A DNA stretch of 64,000 nucleotides, taken from Caballeronia catudaia (GTDB lineage: Bacteria; Pseudomonadota; Gammaproteobacteria; Burkholderiales; Burkholderiaceae). Position numbers and translations under genes: made by a program. Below the pieces are notes generated by a model. It was not told the origin of the DNA, did not search any database, and worked only from the letters and a program-made list of their open reading frames with translations. Shown piece after piece: positions 26,147 through 34,482 of the stretch. The stretch is from NCBI RefSeq assembly GCF_001544755.2, contig NZ_FCOF02000009.1, positions 124,001-188,000 of the forward strand, written 5' to 3'. The stretch's first letter is position 1, and each line of letters opens with the position of its first letter.

Positions 26147-27322
26147 TTATTTGGACAACGCGCGCATCGCGGCTTCGAGGCCGGCCATCGTGAGCCCGTA
26201 CATGCGGTTGCCGAGGACGTCGCGGATCGCGGAGATCGACTGCCGGTATTCCCATAGACGCTCCGGCTCGGGATTGAGCCACGCGTGATGCGGAAACTGG
26301 TCCGCGAGCCGGCGCAGCCACACGGCGCCCGCTTCCGCGTTGTTGTACTCGACGGAGCCGCCCGGCTGCAGCACTTCGTAGGGACTCATGGTCGCGTCGC
26401 CGACGAAGATCAGCTTGTAGTCCGGCGTGAACTTGTGCAGCACGTCGAAGGTGGGCGTGCGTTCCTGATGACGGCGACGATTGTTCTTCCACAAATAGTC
26501 GTACACGCAGTTGTGGAAGTAGTAGAACTCGAGATGCTTGAACTCGGCCTTCGCCGCGGAGAAAAGCTCCTCCACGCGCTTGATGTGATCGTCCATCGAG
26601 CCGCCGACATCGAGCAGCATCAGCACCTTCACGTTGTTGTGGCGCTCGGGCACCATCTTGAGATCGAGCCAGCCGGCGTTGGCGGCGGTGCTGCGGATCG
26701 TGTCGGGCAGATCGAGCTCTTCGGCCGCGCCTTCGCGCGCGAAGCGCCGCAGACGCCGCAGCGCGACCTTGATGTTGCGCGTGCCGATTTCCACCTGATC
26801 GTCGTAGTCTTTGTACGCGCGCTCATCCCACACTTTCACGGCGGTGCGATTTCCCGACGATTCCCCGCCGATGCGAATGCCTTCCGGGTTATAGCCGCCG
26901 TGCCCGAACGGCGATGTGCCGCCCGTGCCGATCCATTTGTTGCCGCCTTCGTGACGTTCCTTCTGCTCGTCCATCAGCTCCTTCACGCGCTCCATCAGCT
27001 TGTCGATGCCGCCGAGCGCTTCGATGCGCTTCTTCTCCTCCGCGGTGAACTCGCGGTCGAGGCGCTTTTTGAGCCAGTCGAGCGGAATGTCGAAGGCTTC
27101 GTCGGGAAGCTGCGTCACGCCGTGGAAATAGGCGCCGAACGCGCGATCGAACTTGTCGAAGTACTTCTCGTCCTTCACGAGCGTCATGCGCGCGAGGAAA
27201 TAGAACTCGTCGAGCGATGGCGAGATCACCTTTGCCTTCAGCGCTTCGAGCAAGGTCAGATATTCCTTCACCGAGACGGGCAGCTTCGCGTCGCGCAGCG
27301 AGTAGAAGAAGTTGATCAGCAT
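26147..27322 (-). CDS. VWA domain protein, CoxE-like
   Basis: A 391-residue CoxE/YeaD-type protein. The N-terminal 220 residues are the conserved extension found in MoxR-partner VWA proteins, with a charged segment at 80-125. The von Willebrand A domain has a MIDAS motif DVGGSMD at 238-244 and a later VGDATMSPYE that can supply the Thr/Ser-Asp pair. Such proteins act with MoxR AAA+ ATPases as chaperones for metal-cofactor insertion or complex assembly. The moxR gene is on the same strand upstream but is separated from it by a GNAT gene. The real client is unknown. Confidence 0.9.
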   Translation of the reverse strand: MLINFFYSLRDAKLPVSVKEYLTLLEALKAKVISPSLDEFYFLARMTLVKDEKYFDKFDRAFGAYFHGVTQLPDEAFDIPLDWLKKRLDREFTAEEKKRIEALGGIDKLMERVKELMDEQKERHEGGNKWIGTGGTSPFGHGGYNPEGIRIGGESSGNRTAVKVWDERAYKDYDDQVEIGTRNIKVALRRLRRFAREGAAEELDLPDTIRSTAANAGWLDLKMVPERHNNVKVLMLLDVGGSMDDHIKRVEELFSAAKAEFKHLEFYYFHNCVYDYLWKNNRRRHQERTPTFDVLHKFTPDYKLIFVGDATMSPYEVLQPGGSVEYNNAEAGAVWLRRLADQFPHHAWLNPEPERLWEYRQSISAIRDVLGNRMYGLTMAGLEAAMRALSK

Positions 27323-27346
27323 GGCGCGCTCTCCATCGTGACGTTT

Positions 27347-27937
27347 TTAGCGGTCGAGCCGGTGATTCAGATTGGCGCGCACCGCCGGCCACTCCGACTG
27401 GATGATGGAGAACACGACCGTGTCGCGTAAGACGCCATCGCGGCTGACTTGATGACTGCGCAGGATGCCGTCCTGTTTCGCGCCGAGCCGCTCGATCGCC
27501 GTGCGCGATGCGTGGTTCATGAAATGCGTGCGGAACTCGACGGCGATCGCGTCGAGCTTCTCGAACGCGTGCGTGAGCAGCAGCAGTTTGGCTTCGGTAT
27601 TGAGCGCGGTTCTCTGCATGCGCCTGGCGTACCACGTATGGCCGATTTCCAGCCGACGGTTTGCTTCATCGACTGCGAAATAACGCGTCGAGCCGACGAT
27701 GGCGCCGCTCTTTACATCGATGACCGCGAACGGATGCGCGCCGAGGCGGTCGCGCATATAGAGCGCGGTATCGATATAGGCGCGCATTTTGTGGGGCTGC
27801 GGCACGAAGGTGTACCACAGCTTCCACAGTTCGCCGTCGCAAACGGCACCCGCAAGCCCCGCTTCATGCGAGGGCTTCAGCGGCACGAGCCTGACGTGTT
27901 CGCCTTCCAGCGTGACGGGTTCGATCCAGCGGCTCAT
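27347..27937 (-). CDS. GNAT family N-acetyltransferase (RimJ/RimL-like)
   Basis: A 196-residue GNAT protein of the RimJ/RimL subtype. It opens VTLEGEHVRLVPLKPSHEAGL and has the acetyl-CoA region around RLEIGHTWYARRMQRTALNTEAKLLLLTHAFEKL, followed by NHASRTAIERLGAKQDG, the typical end of the fold. Its start is 4 bp after the moxR stop and its stop is 24 bp before the VWA start, so the three genes almost certainly share one transcript. The acetyl acceptor (protein N-terminus, small amine or antibiotic) cannot be inferred. Confidence 0.88.
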   Translation of the reverse strand: MSRWIEPVTLEGEHVRLVPLKPSHEAGLAGAVCDGELWKLWYTFVPQPHKMRAYIDTALYMRDRLGAHPFAVIDVKSGAIVGSTRYFAVDEANRRLEIGHTWYARRMQRTALNTEAKLLLLTHAFEKLDAIAVEFRTHFMNHASRTAIERLGAKQDGILRSHQVSRDGVLRDTVVFSIIQSEWPAVRANLNHRLDR

Positions 27938-27941
27938 TATT

Positions 27942-28784
27942 TCAGCGATGGTTGCGGTTCATGAACAGCAGCCGCTCGAACAGCGCGACATCCTGTTCGT
28001 TCTTGAGCAGCGCGCCATGCAGCGGCGGCACGATCTGCTTCTGATCCGGCGAGCGCAGCGCTTCGGGCGGAATGTCTTCGGCGAGCAGCAGCTTGAGCCA
28101 GTCGAGCAGCTCGGACGTCGATGGTTTCTTCTTTAACCCCGACACACCGCGCAATTCGAAGAAGCTCTGCATCGCCGCCGCGAGAAGATCCTGCTTGATG
28201 CCGGGGAAATGCACGTCGACGATCGCTTTCATCGTCTCGGCGTCGGGAAACTTGATGTAGTGGAAGAAGCAGCGGCGCAGGAACGCGTCCGGCAGCTCTT
28301 TTTCGTTGTTCGACGTGATGATCACGAGCGGCCGATGCTTCGCTTTCACGAGCTCGCGCGTTTCGTACACGTAGAACTCCATGCGGTCGAGCTCGCGCAG
28401 CAGATCGTTCGGAAATTCGATGTCCGCCTTGTCGATCTCGTCGATAAGCAGCACGCTCTGCCGGTCCGCGTCGAACGCCTGCCACAACACGCCCTTGACG
28501 ATGTAATTGCGGATATCCTTCACCCGTTCGTCGCCGAGCTGCGAATCGCGCAGGCGCGATACCGCGTCGTATTCGTACAGGCCTTGCTGCGCCTTGGTCG
28601 TCGACTTGATGTGCCATTGCAGCAGCGGCATGCCGAGCGCGCCCGCGACTTCCTCGGCGAGCATGGTCTTGCCGGTGCCGGGTTCGCCCTTGATGAGCAG
28701 CGGCCGTTGCAGCGTCATCGCGGCGTTCACCGCGAGCTTGAGATCGTCGGTTGCGACGTATTGCGATGAGCCTTCGAAACGCAT
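27942..28784 (-). CDS. MoxR family AAA+ ATPase
   Basis: A 280-residue MoxR ATPase. Walker A GEPGTGKT lies at 33-40, Walker B VLLIDEIDKAD near 108, sensor 1 in VIITSNNEKELPDAFLRRC, whose Arg pair is the Arg-finger region. The C-terminal lid follows. MoxR ATPases pair with VWA proteins to assemble or activate client complexes. The frame extends 46 codons further upstream, but the ATG at 28784 gives the usual MRF-type N-terminus. It is the first gene of the leftward run moxR-GNAT-VWA-benE. Confidence 0.92.
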   Translation of the reverse strand: MRFEGSSQYVATDDLKLAVNAAMTLQRPLLIKGEPGTGKTMLAEEVAGALGMPLLQWHIKSTTKAQQGLYEYDAVSRLRDSQLGDERVKDIRNYIVKGVLWQAFDADRQSVLLIDEIDKADIEFPNDLLRELDRMEFYVYETRELVKAKHRPLVIITSNNEKELPDAFLRRCFFHYIKFPDAETMKAIVDVHFPGIKQDLLAAAMQSFFELRGVSGLKKKPSTSELLDWLKLLLAEDIPPEALRSPDQKQIVPPLHGALLKNEQDVALFERLLFMNRNHR

Positions 28785-29183
28785 GACGAAGATCCGGTTG
28801 GCAAAAAAATCCCAGTATAAGTCAGAAGACCTTTCCGCATTGAGGCGCGCCGGGTATCGTTTGAGCCGCTCCATCGGCGGGTTGCCGCCACGCGTCCGGA
28901 TGTGTTTGAAGCGAGCGCGCACGCGGACTCATCGCTTGTACAGGGACGAAATGTCGCAGCTTCGACGACTGTTTTTCAGTCGGTTCCCATTGCCAGCAAG
29001 GGTTCCGCGCGGTTCGTGTGTGGACGGGGGGTAGGTCGCGCGGTACAATTAGCCCGATTTTTTTGGCCTGCGTGGCGACAGACCCTGCAGCAGTGAACAG
29101 TCCCGAGAAGGTTGTAGCGCGCTTAAGCGCGGGCCGCGGCCTTTTGAGCGCCGGATTTCCCCTCAAGCCAGGTTAGAAGAGCT
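28785..29183. other. Divergent intergenic region moxR / cytochrome c
   Basis: 399 bp without a gene. It holds a candidate moxR -10 at 28814-28819 on the minus strand (TATACT, 30 bp before the ATG) and a candidate cytochrome promoter on the plus strand at 29021-29049. The remainder shows nothing I can assign. Confidence 0.5.
29021..29049 (+). promoter_or_regulatory. Candidate sigma70 promoter of the cytochrome c pair
   Basis: TGGACG (29021-29026; 4 of 6 to TTGACA), a 17-bp spacer and TACAAT (29044-29049). The predicted leader is about 130 nt long. Confidence 0.5.
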
Positions 29184-29549
29184 ATGAACAATTTCGTCGG
29201 CAAATGTGCCGTGATTGCAGCGCTGTCCGGTCTCGCCGGCTTCGCGAGTGAGGCGTCGGCCGACGTCGTCGGCAACGCGAAGGCTGCGGAGGGCAAGGTC
29301 GCGATGTGCATCGGCTGCCACGGCATTCCCGGCTATCGCACCGCGTACCCCGAGGTCTACGAAGTGCCGATGCTGGGCGGCCAGAACGCGCAGTACATCG
29401 CCAATGCGCTGCATGCCTACAAAAAGGGCGACCGTCATTTCGACACCATGCGCGCCATCGCGACGACGCTTTCGGATCAGGACATCGCCGATATCGCCGC
29501 GTACTACGCCGCGCAGACTCCCCAATCGAAGAACAATCCCGACAAGTAA
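29184..29549 (+). CDS. Periplasmic class I cytochrome c (c553-like)
   Basis: A 121-residue exported monohaem cytochrome. Signal peptide about 1-26 (ends at EASADV), haem-binding CIGCH at about 42-46, and the distal Met ligand likely in EVPMLGGQN or DTMRAIA. The LGGQNAQYIANALHAYKKGDR segment is typical of small c4/c553-type electron carriers. A second, similar cytochrome gene follows after 45 bp on the same strand, so the two are probably one operon. The partner oxidase or dehydrogenase is not in the window. Confidence 0.9.
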   Translation: MNNFVGKCAVIAALSGLAGFASEASADVVGNAKAAEGKVAMCIGCHGIPGYRTAYPEVYEVPMLGGQNAQYIANALHAYKKGDRHFDTMRAIATTLSDQDIADIAAYYAAQTPQSKNNPDK

Positions 29550-29594
29550 TCCGGGCGCGAAACCACGCCAGAGCGACAACGGGAAGGAGAATTC

Positions 29595-29975
29595 ATGAAG
29601 CCCTCCAAGGCACTTCAAAGCAGCTTCAAGGCAGCATGCGCGGCAGCGGCGCTCATCGGCATGACGGCGTTCGGCACGGCGCACGCGGCCGACGTGAGCA
29701 ACGGCCGTGCGCTTTCCGACAGCCACAACTGCGCGGCCTGTCACGGCCCCGGCCTCAACAAGCCGGTGAGCGGCGAATATCCGCGGCTGGCAGGTCAGCA
29801 CGCGACCTACATCTACTGGGCGCTGCGCCAGTATCAGATCGGCGGCAACAACCCGAACTTCGGCCGCAACAACGCCATCATGGCGGCGCAGGTGCAAAGC
29901 CTGTCGCAGAGCGATCTGAAGGATCTCGCGGCGTATATCGAATCGCTCGACGGCAGTCTCGTGCTGAAGAAGTAA
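29595..29975 (+). CDS. Periplasmic class I cytochrome c (c553-like), second copy
   Basis: A 126-residue exported monohaem cytochrome with a signal peptide of about 31 residues (cleavage after AHA), haem site CAACH at about 47-51, and LAGQHATYIYWALRQYQIGG, the same body motif as the preceding cytochrome. A GGAAGGAG ribosome-binding site lies close before the ATG. The two proteins look like diverged tandem duplicates. An intrinsic terminator follows 31 bp after the stop, closing the two-gene operon. Confidence 0.9.
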   Translation: MKPSKALQSSFKAACAAAALIGMTAFGTAHAADVSNGRALSDSHNCAACHGPGLNKPVSGEYPRLAGQHATYIYWALRQYQIGGNNPNFGRNNAIMAAQVQSLSQSDLKDLAAYIESLDGSLVLKK

Positions 29976-30006
29976 GCGCGCTGCCTTCGAAGGCTGTCTG
30001 AACGTG

Positions 30007-30034
30007 AAACACCCCGCTTCGTGCGGGGTGTTTT
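30007..30034 (+). terminator. Rho-independent terminator after cytochrome c pair
   Basis: 11-bp perfect stem AAACACCCCGC (30007-30017) / GCGGGGTGTTT (30023-30033) with a 5-nt loop and a T tail. Confidence 0.93.
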
Positions 30035-30040
30035 CATTTG

Positions 30041-30080
30041 TTCCCGACGTTTCCCGACGTTTCCCGAAGTTTCCCGATGC
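30041..30080. repeat. Four tandem copies of a 10-bp unit
   Basis: Units TTCCCGACGT, TTCCCGACGT, TTCCCGAAGT and TTCCCGATGC lie head to tail between the cytochrome terminator and the stop codon of the DUF1841 gene. The first two are identical; the others differ by one or two bases. Confidence 0.9.
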
Positions 30081-30512
30081 TTAGTCCCGCGAAGCACGCC
30101 GCTCGATCAGCGCAAGGTACGCGTCGGTGTCCGGCGGGGTGCCCGAGCGCTGCGCTTCCCAGATCACCTGCCCGAGGCAATCCATGATCGCGTGCTGCGC
30201 GTCGTGCGGCGAGCCGAGACGCGCGACGAGCCTGTCATGCGCGCGGCGGATGCCTGGCGGCTGATCGATCGACAGTTGCTCGCTGATGGCGAGATGCATC
30301 GACAGATGCAGGAAGGGATTGGTCTGGCCGCGATCCGGCGAGTAATCGGTATCGCGCGCTTCGGGATTTGCGAGCACGTCGTGATACTCGGGATGTTCGC
30401 CGATCCAGTCGGCGGCCATGCTTTCGAGCGGCGTCAGAATCTCGGCGGCGCGCTCCTTGCGCCACGTTTCGGTGAAGAACTGGCGAACTTCGTCGCGACT
30501 AGGGTTGAACAT
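30081..30512 (-). CDS. DUF1841 family protein
   Basis: A 143-residue soluble protein that begins MFNPSRDEVRQFF and contains NPFLHLSMHLAISEQLSIDQPPGIR with two His, the hallmark of DUF1841. The HLSMH spacing could bind a metal, but no function is known. The family is frequent in beta-proteobacteria next to nth, as here: it starts 62 bp after the nth stop on the same strand and is likely the third gene of rsxB-nth-DUF1841. Its stop abuts the 10-bp tandem repeat. Confidence 0.9.
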   Translation of the reverse strand: MFNPSRDEVRQFFTETWRKERAAEILTPLESMAADWIGEHPEYHDVLANPEARDTDYSPDRGQTNPFLHLSMHLAISEQLSIDQPPGIRRAHDRLVARLGSPHDAQHAIMDCLGQVIWEAQRSGTPPDTDAYLALIERRASRD

Positions 30513-30574
30513 AACGTATTGATTACACTCGCGTTTCGTAACCCGTCATTGTAGCCCGTCGCGCAGTCGGCCGC

Positions 30575-31219
30575 TCATTCGACGGGCGCAGGCGTCTTCG
30601 GCCGGTACTCACAGAGCGGCTCGATCGCGCAATGCCAGCACTCGGGCACGCGCGCCTTGCACACGTAGCGCCCGTGCAGGATCAGCCAGTGATGCGCGTC
30701 GTGCAGGAACTCCTTCGGCGTGAACTTCTCGAGCGCGGTTTCGACCGCGCGCACGTCCTTGCCGGGCGCGAGCCCCGTGCGGTTCGCGACACGAAAGATG
30801 TGCGTGTCGACGGCGATCGTCGGCTGCCCGAACGCGGTGTTCAGGATGACGTTCGCGGTCTTGCGGCCGACGCCTGGCAGCGCTTCGAGCGCCGCGCGAT
30901 CGTCCGGCACGTCGCCGCCATGCTGATCGATGAGGATGCGGCACGTCGCTATCACGTTCTTCGCCTTCGTGCGATAGAGCCCGATGGTGCGGATATATTC
31001 CGACACGCCTTCCTCGCCGAGCGCGAGCACGGCTGCCGGCGTGCTGGCGACGGGAAACATCCTGCGCATCGCCTTGTTCACGGAGACGTCGGTGGCCTGC
31101 GCGGAGAGCATCACGGCGATCAGCAGTTCGAAGGGCGTCGTGTATTCGAGCTCGGTCGTCGGATGCGGATTCAGGCTTTGCAAGGTCTCGTAAATGGCGC
31201 GGCGCTTCGTGGCGTTCAT
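30575..31219 (-). CDS. nth: Endonuclease III
   Basis: A bifunctional DNA glycosylase/AP lyase that removes oxidised pyrimidines. The 214-residue protein has the helix-hairpin-helix LPGVGRKTANV with catalytic Lys120, the catalytic Asp138 in AVDTHIFR, and the C-terminal [4Fe-4S] cysteine cluster in CKARVPECWHCAIEPLC. Numbering of both catalytic residues coincides with the E. coli enzyme. The ATG at 31219 is chosen over the upstream frame. It lies 16 bp after the rsxB stop on the same strand. Confidence 0.96.
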   Translation of the reverse strand: MNATKRRAIYETLQSLNPHPTTELEYTTPFELLIAVMLSAQATDVSVNKAMRRMFPVASTPAAVLALGEEGVSEYIRTIGLYRTKAKNVIATCRILIDQHGGDVPDDRAALEALPGVGRKTANVILNTAFGQPTIAVDTHIFRVANRTGLAPGKDVRAVETALEKFTPKEFLHDAHHWLILHGRYVCKARVPECWHCAIEPLCEYRPKTPAPVE

Positions 31220-31235
31220 TGTTCGATGTCCGTTA

Positions 31236-32075
31236 TCACGCGGATTTATCGCCATTACCGGGTTGGGACGCGTTTTCTGCGTCCGTCAAACCGAGACGGC
31301 GGCGGCGCTCCTCGGCTGCGTCGATCTGCGCCTGCACCGCCGCGCTCACGTGCGCGGTGTTTTTCGGGCCCGCGCCGAGGCTCGTCATCTCTTCTTTCTT
31401 CTTGCGCGCGCGTTCGAGCGCGGCCTGGATGATCGCGCGCTTCTTTGCTTCGGGATCGTCGTGCGCGGCGGCCGGCGCTTCCGGCTTTTCCCGCGCTTCG
31501 GGTTCGGCTTGCGCCGTCCGCGATGCCTGACGCGCGTTCGCCCGCGCAACGGCTGCTGCGCGCTCGCGTTCGAGGCGCACAATGCGACGGTCGTGACGCG
31601 CGCGCGCCGCATCGGCTTCCTGCTGGCTCCATGCGTCCCAGCCGGTGCGCTCGCCGGTCACGGGCACCATCGCGATGCAATCGACCGGGCAGGGCGGCAC
31701 GCACAGATCGCAGCCCGTGCACAGTTCGGCGATAACCGTGTGCATCTGCTTCGCCGCGCCGGCGATCGCGTCGACCGGACATGCCTGCATGCACAGCGTG
31801 CAGCCGATGCACACGTCTTCGTCGATGACGGCGAGCGGTCGCGCGCGCTCGTCGCCATGTGTCGTGTCGAGCGGAATCACGGGCTTGCCGAGCAACGCGG
31901 CGAGGCGCGCGATGCCTTCGGCGCCGCCCGGCGGACACTGGTTGTAGTTCGCCTCGCCCGCGGCGATGGCCTCGGCGTAGGGCCGGCAGGCCGGATAGCC
32001 GCACTTGGTGCATTGCGTCTGCGGCAGCAGGTCTTCTATGCGCTCTGCGAGCGTTCTGGAAACGGTTGCGGTCAC
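31236..32075 (-). CDS. rsxB: Electron transport complex subunit RsxB/RnfB, GTG start
   Basis: A 279-residue iron-sulfur protein. The N-terminal cluster-binding domain ([16 protein letters not shown]) is followed by two ferredoxin-type [4Fe-4S] motifs, [12 protein letters not shown] and [12 protein letters not shown]. The usual N-terminal membrane helix of RnfB is absent, as in the shorter beta-proteobacterial versions. The C-terminal ~110 residues are an Ala/Glu/Arg/Lys-rich, probably helical extension absent from the 192-residue E. coli protein. The GTG at 32075 gives the conserved start ([17 protein letters not shown]). No other rnf/rsx gene is visible; nth follows directly. Confidence 0.88.
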   Translation of the reverse strand: MTATVSRTLAERIEDLLPQTQCTKCGYPACRPYAEAIAAGEANYNQCPPGGAEGIARLAALLGKPVIPLDTTHGDERARPLAVIDEDVCIGCTLCMQACPVDAIAGAAKQMHTVIAELCTGCDLCVPPCPVDCIAMVPVTGERTGWDAWSQQEADAARARHDRRIVRLERERAAAVARANARQASRTAQAEPEAREKPEAPAAAHDDPEAKKRAIIQAALERARKKKEEMTSLGAGPKNTAHVSAAVQAQIDAAEERRRRLGLTDAENASQPGNGDKSA

Positions 32076-32466
32076 GAGGAATTGCGATGATGCCTTGGGG
32101 ACTGGCGCAGCGTGCGCGCGATGTAAGCAACGCGGCGCCGCTGCAATCACGCCGCACGCTCCGCTCTACTAAAACACTTCGTCGTCCACGACGACGGCAC
32201 GCTGCCGGTTCGGCACTCGTCCCGCTTTCCGGGCGCGCGCTCGACTTTAACCGACATTATCGCCGAAGTCGTCAACGGTCGTGCCGAAAGGCTTTGAATC
32301 CCAATTGCCAATGTTCGTTCAATGTGCGCATAATTGAAGTGCTTTTCCGTTCGACCGCAGGACGGTGTTTCCCAATTAACCAATGGGCAGCGCCCGTTCA
32401 CGTCATGTACCCCAATGCGGGCCGCGTGACGCTAACCCGGCAACGCGGCTCCCGAGTCATGCCATC
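32076..32466. other. Intergenic region upstream of tetR-type gene
   Basis: 391 bp between the divergent rsxB and tetR-type genes, more AT-rich on its right half. It contains a candidate promoter (32305-32334) and two related motifs, CCCAATTGCCAATG (about 32300-32313) and CCCAATTAACCAATG (32371-32385), that could be operators. No gene is supported. Confidence 0.5.
32305..32334 (+). promoter_or_regulatory. Candidate promoter of the tetR-type gene
   Basis: TTGCCA (32305-32310), an 18-bp spacer and CATAAT (32329-32334). The leader to the ATG would be about 125 nt and would include the second CCAATT-type motif. Confidence 0.4.
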
Positions 32467-33099
32467 ATGAATCAGCCGAAAATCAAAAGAGACCCGGAAG
32501 GCACCCGTCGCCGTATTTTGCTTGCCGCCGCAGAGGAATTCGCTGCCGGCGGCCTGTTCGGCGCCCGCGTCGACCAGATTGCGCGCCGGGCGGAGACCAA
32601 TGAACGCATGCTCTATTACTACTTCGGTAGCAAGGAGCAGTTATTCACCGCCGTGCTCGAACATGCGCTTGCCGCGCTCGTCGACGCCGAGCGCACGCTC
32701 GAACTCGACGGCATTGCGCCCATCGAGGCGATGACACGCCTTGCGCATTTCGTCTGGGATTATTATCGGGACCATCCCGAACTGCTGCGCCTCATCAATA
32801 ACGAGAATCTCCACGAGGCGCGCTATATCAAAGGATCGAATCGAATACGCGAACTCATTTCGCCCATCGTCGCGACGCTCACGACCATTCTCGATCGTGG
32901 GCAGAAGGCAGGATTGTTTCGCACCGACGTCGACCCGCTCAAGTTCTACATCATCCTGTCGGGACTCGGTTATTACATCGTCTCGAACCGCTTCACGCTG
33001 GAAGCCACTTTCGGGCTCGACTTCAGCGAGCAGGCGCAGCGTGACCAGATCGTGCGGATGAATACCGAACTGCTGATGGCTTATCTGACGCGCCGCTGA
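32467..33099 (+). CDS. TetR/AcrR family transcriptional regulator
   Basis: A 210-residue TetR-type repressor. The N-terminal helix-turn-helix is GTRRRILLAAAEEFAAGGLFGARVDQIARRAETNERMLYYYFGSKEQLF (about 12-60), followed by a helical ligand-binding and dimerisation domain. The ATG at 32467 is preferred; an in-frame extension to 32383 has no conserved character. Its 3' end faces phaZ convergently across a shared perfect terminator. No efflux gene lies next to it, so the ligand and targets are unknown. Confidence 0.92.
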   Translation: MNQPKIKRDPEGTRRRILLAAAEEFAAGGLFGARVDQIARRAETNERMLYYYFGSKEQLFTAVLEHALAALVDAERTLELDGIAPIEAMTRLAHFVWDYYRDHPELLRLINNENLHEARYIKGSNRIRELISPIVATLTTILDRGQKAGLFRTDVDPLKFYIILSGLGYYIVSNRFTLEATFGLDFSEQAQRDQIVRMNTELLMAYLTRR

Positions 33100-33130
33100 T
33101 TCACGGCCGCCCCACACGCGCCGTCTGAAG

Positions 33131-33168
33131 AAAAAACGTCGCGCCTTTTGCAAGGCGCGACGTTTTCG
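33131..33168. terminator. Bidirectional terminator between tetR-type gene and phaZ
   Basis: 15-bp perfect stem AAAACGTCGCGCCTT (33133-33147) / AAGGCGCGACGTTTT (33152-33166) with a TTGC loop. A/T runs on both flanks allow termination in both directions. Confidence 0.93.
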
Positions 33169-33210
33169 TTTGATGCGATGGAATCGGTTTCGACGCTTTC
33201 GTGCTCGTTC

Positions 33211-34482
33211 TTACGCCGGCACCGCTTCGGTTTTCGGCGTCTTGTCGTGCTCGAGGATGAACTCGCGCAATTGCGGATAGACCATCGTGCGCCAGCGGCG
33301 TCCGGAGAAGATGCCGTAGTGGCCGGCCTTTTCCGCCGTGAAATGCCGCTTGTGCTTCGCCGGAAGGCCGGTGCAGAGATCGTGAGCGGCGCGTGTCTGG
33401 CCGCTGCCGGAGATGTCGTCGAGCTCGCCTTCGATCGTAAACAGCGCGGTGTGCTTGATGTCCTGCGGGCGCACGAGCTCGCCTTCGATCTCCCACGTGC
33501 CTTCCGCGAGCCGGAACTCCTGGAACACGATGCGGATGGTTTCGAGGTAATACTCGGCGGCCATATCGAGCACGGCGTTGTATTCGTCGTAGAAACGGCG
33601 ATGTTGCTCGGCGTCGTCATCGTCGCCGCGCAGCAGATTTTGATAGAAGTCCCAATGGGCCGTGAGATGGCGCTCCGGATTCATCGCGACGAAGCCCGCG
33701 TGCTGCAGGAAGCCCGGATAAACCTTGCGACCGACGCCCGGATAGTTCGACGGCACCGTGTAGATGACATTGTTCTCGAACCACTCGTACGAGTGCTCGT
33801 TCGCGAGCGAGTTGACGGACGTGGGGCTGCGGCGCGCGTCGATCGGGCCGCCCATCATCGTCATCGTGCGGGGAGTGTCTTCGCCACGGCTCGCCATCAG
33901 CGAAATGGCGGCGAGCACCGGCACGGTCGGCTGACACACCGAGATCACGTGCAGATCCTTCGCGCCGATGTGGCGGATGAATTCCTGGATGTACTCGACG
34001 TAGTCGTCCAGATGGAACGGACCGTTCTCGGTCGGCACCATGCGCGCGTCGATCCAGTCGGTGATGTAGACCTTGTGGTCCTGCAACAGCGTCTTCACGG
34101 TATCGCGCAGCAGCGTCGAATGATGGCCGGAGAGCGGCGCGCATACGAGCACGATCGGCTCGTTCTTCAGCTTGGTGACGGTGGCGCTGTCGTCGGCGAA
34201 GCGCTTGAAGCGCAGCAGCCGGCAGAACGGCTTCTCGACCACCGTCTGCTCGACGATCGGAATGTTATGGCCGTCTTTGACGATCTGATGAATGCTGAAC
34301 TCGGGCTTCTCGTAGTCTTTACCGAGCCGGTACAGCAACTCGTACGCGGCGGCCAGGCGGCTCGAACCGGGAACGTAGGCAAGGGGACTGGCCGGGTTGA
34401 CGAACGACTTTGATGCGGCCTCGGCCCATGCCGTGAGGGGAGACAACAGGGCTCGCTGGAATTCGTGAATTTGATAGAGCAT
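33211..34482 (-). CDS. phaZ: Intracellular polyhydroxyalkanoate depolymerase
   Basis: A 423-residue depolymerase of stored poly-3-hydroxybutyrate granules. Instead of the serine lipase box it has SVCQPTVPVLA with Cys183; Asp355 and His388 complete the triad. These are the positions I recall for PhaZ1 of Ralstonia eutropha. No signal peptide is present, consistent with an intracellular enzyme. The ATG at 34482 (MLYQIHEFQRA) is the family start. It is convergent with the tetR-type gene through the shared terminator and has a palindrome 241-256 bp upstream of its start. No phaC, phaB or phasin gene is in the window. Confidence 0.93.
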   Translation of the reverse strand: MLYQIHEFQRALLSPLTAWAEAASKSFVNPASPLAYVPGSSRLAAAYELLYRLGKDYEKPEFSIHQIVKDGHNIPIVEQTVVEKPFCRLLRFKRFADDSATVTKLKNEPIVLVCAPLSGHHSTLLRDTVKTLLQDHKVYITDWIDARMVPTENGPFHLDDYVEYIQEFIRHIGAKDLHVISVCQPTVPVLAAISLMASRGEDTPRTMTMMGGPIDARRSPTSVNSLANEHSYEWFENNVIYTVPSNYPGVGRKVYPGFLQHAGFVAMNPERHLTAHWDFYQNLLRGDDDDAEQHRRFYDEYNAVLDMAAEYYLETIRIVFQEFRLAEGTWEIEGELVRPQDIKHTALFTIEGELDDISGSGQTRAAHDLCTGLPAKHKRHFTAEKAGHYGIFSGRRWRTMVYPQLREFILEHDKTPKTEAVPA

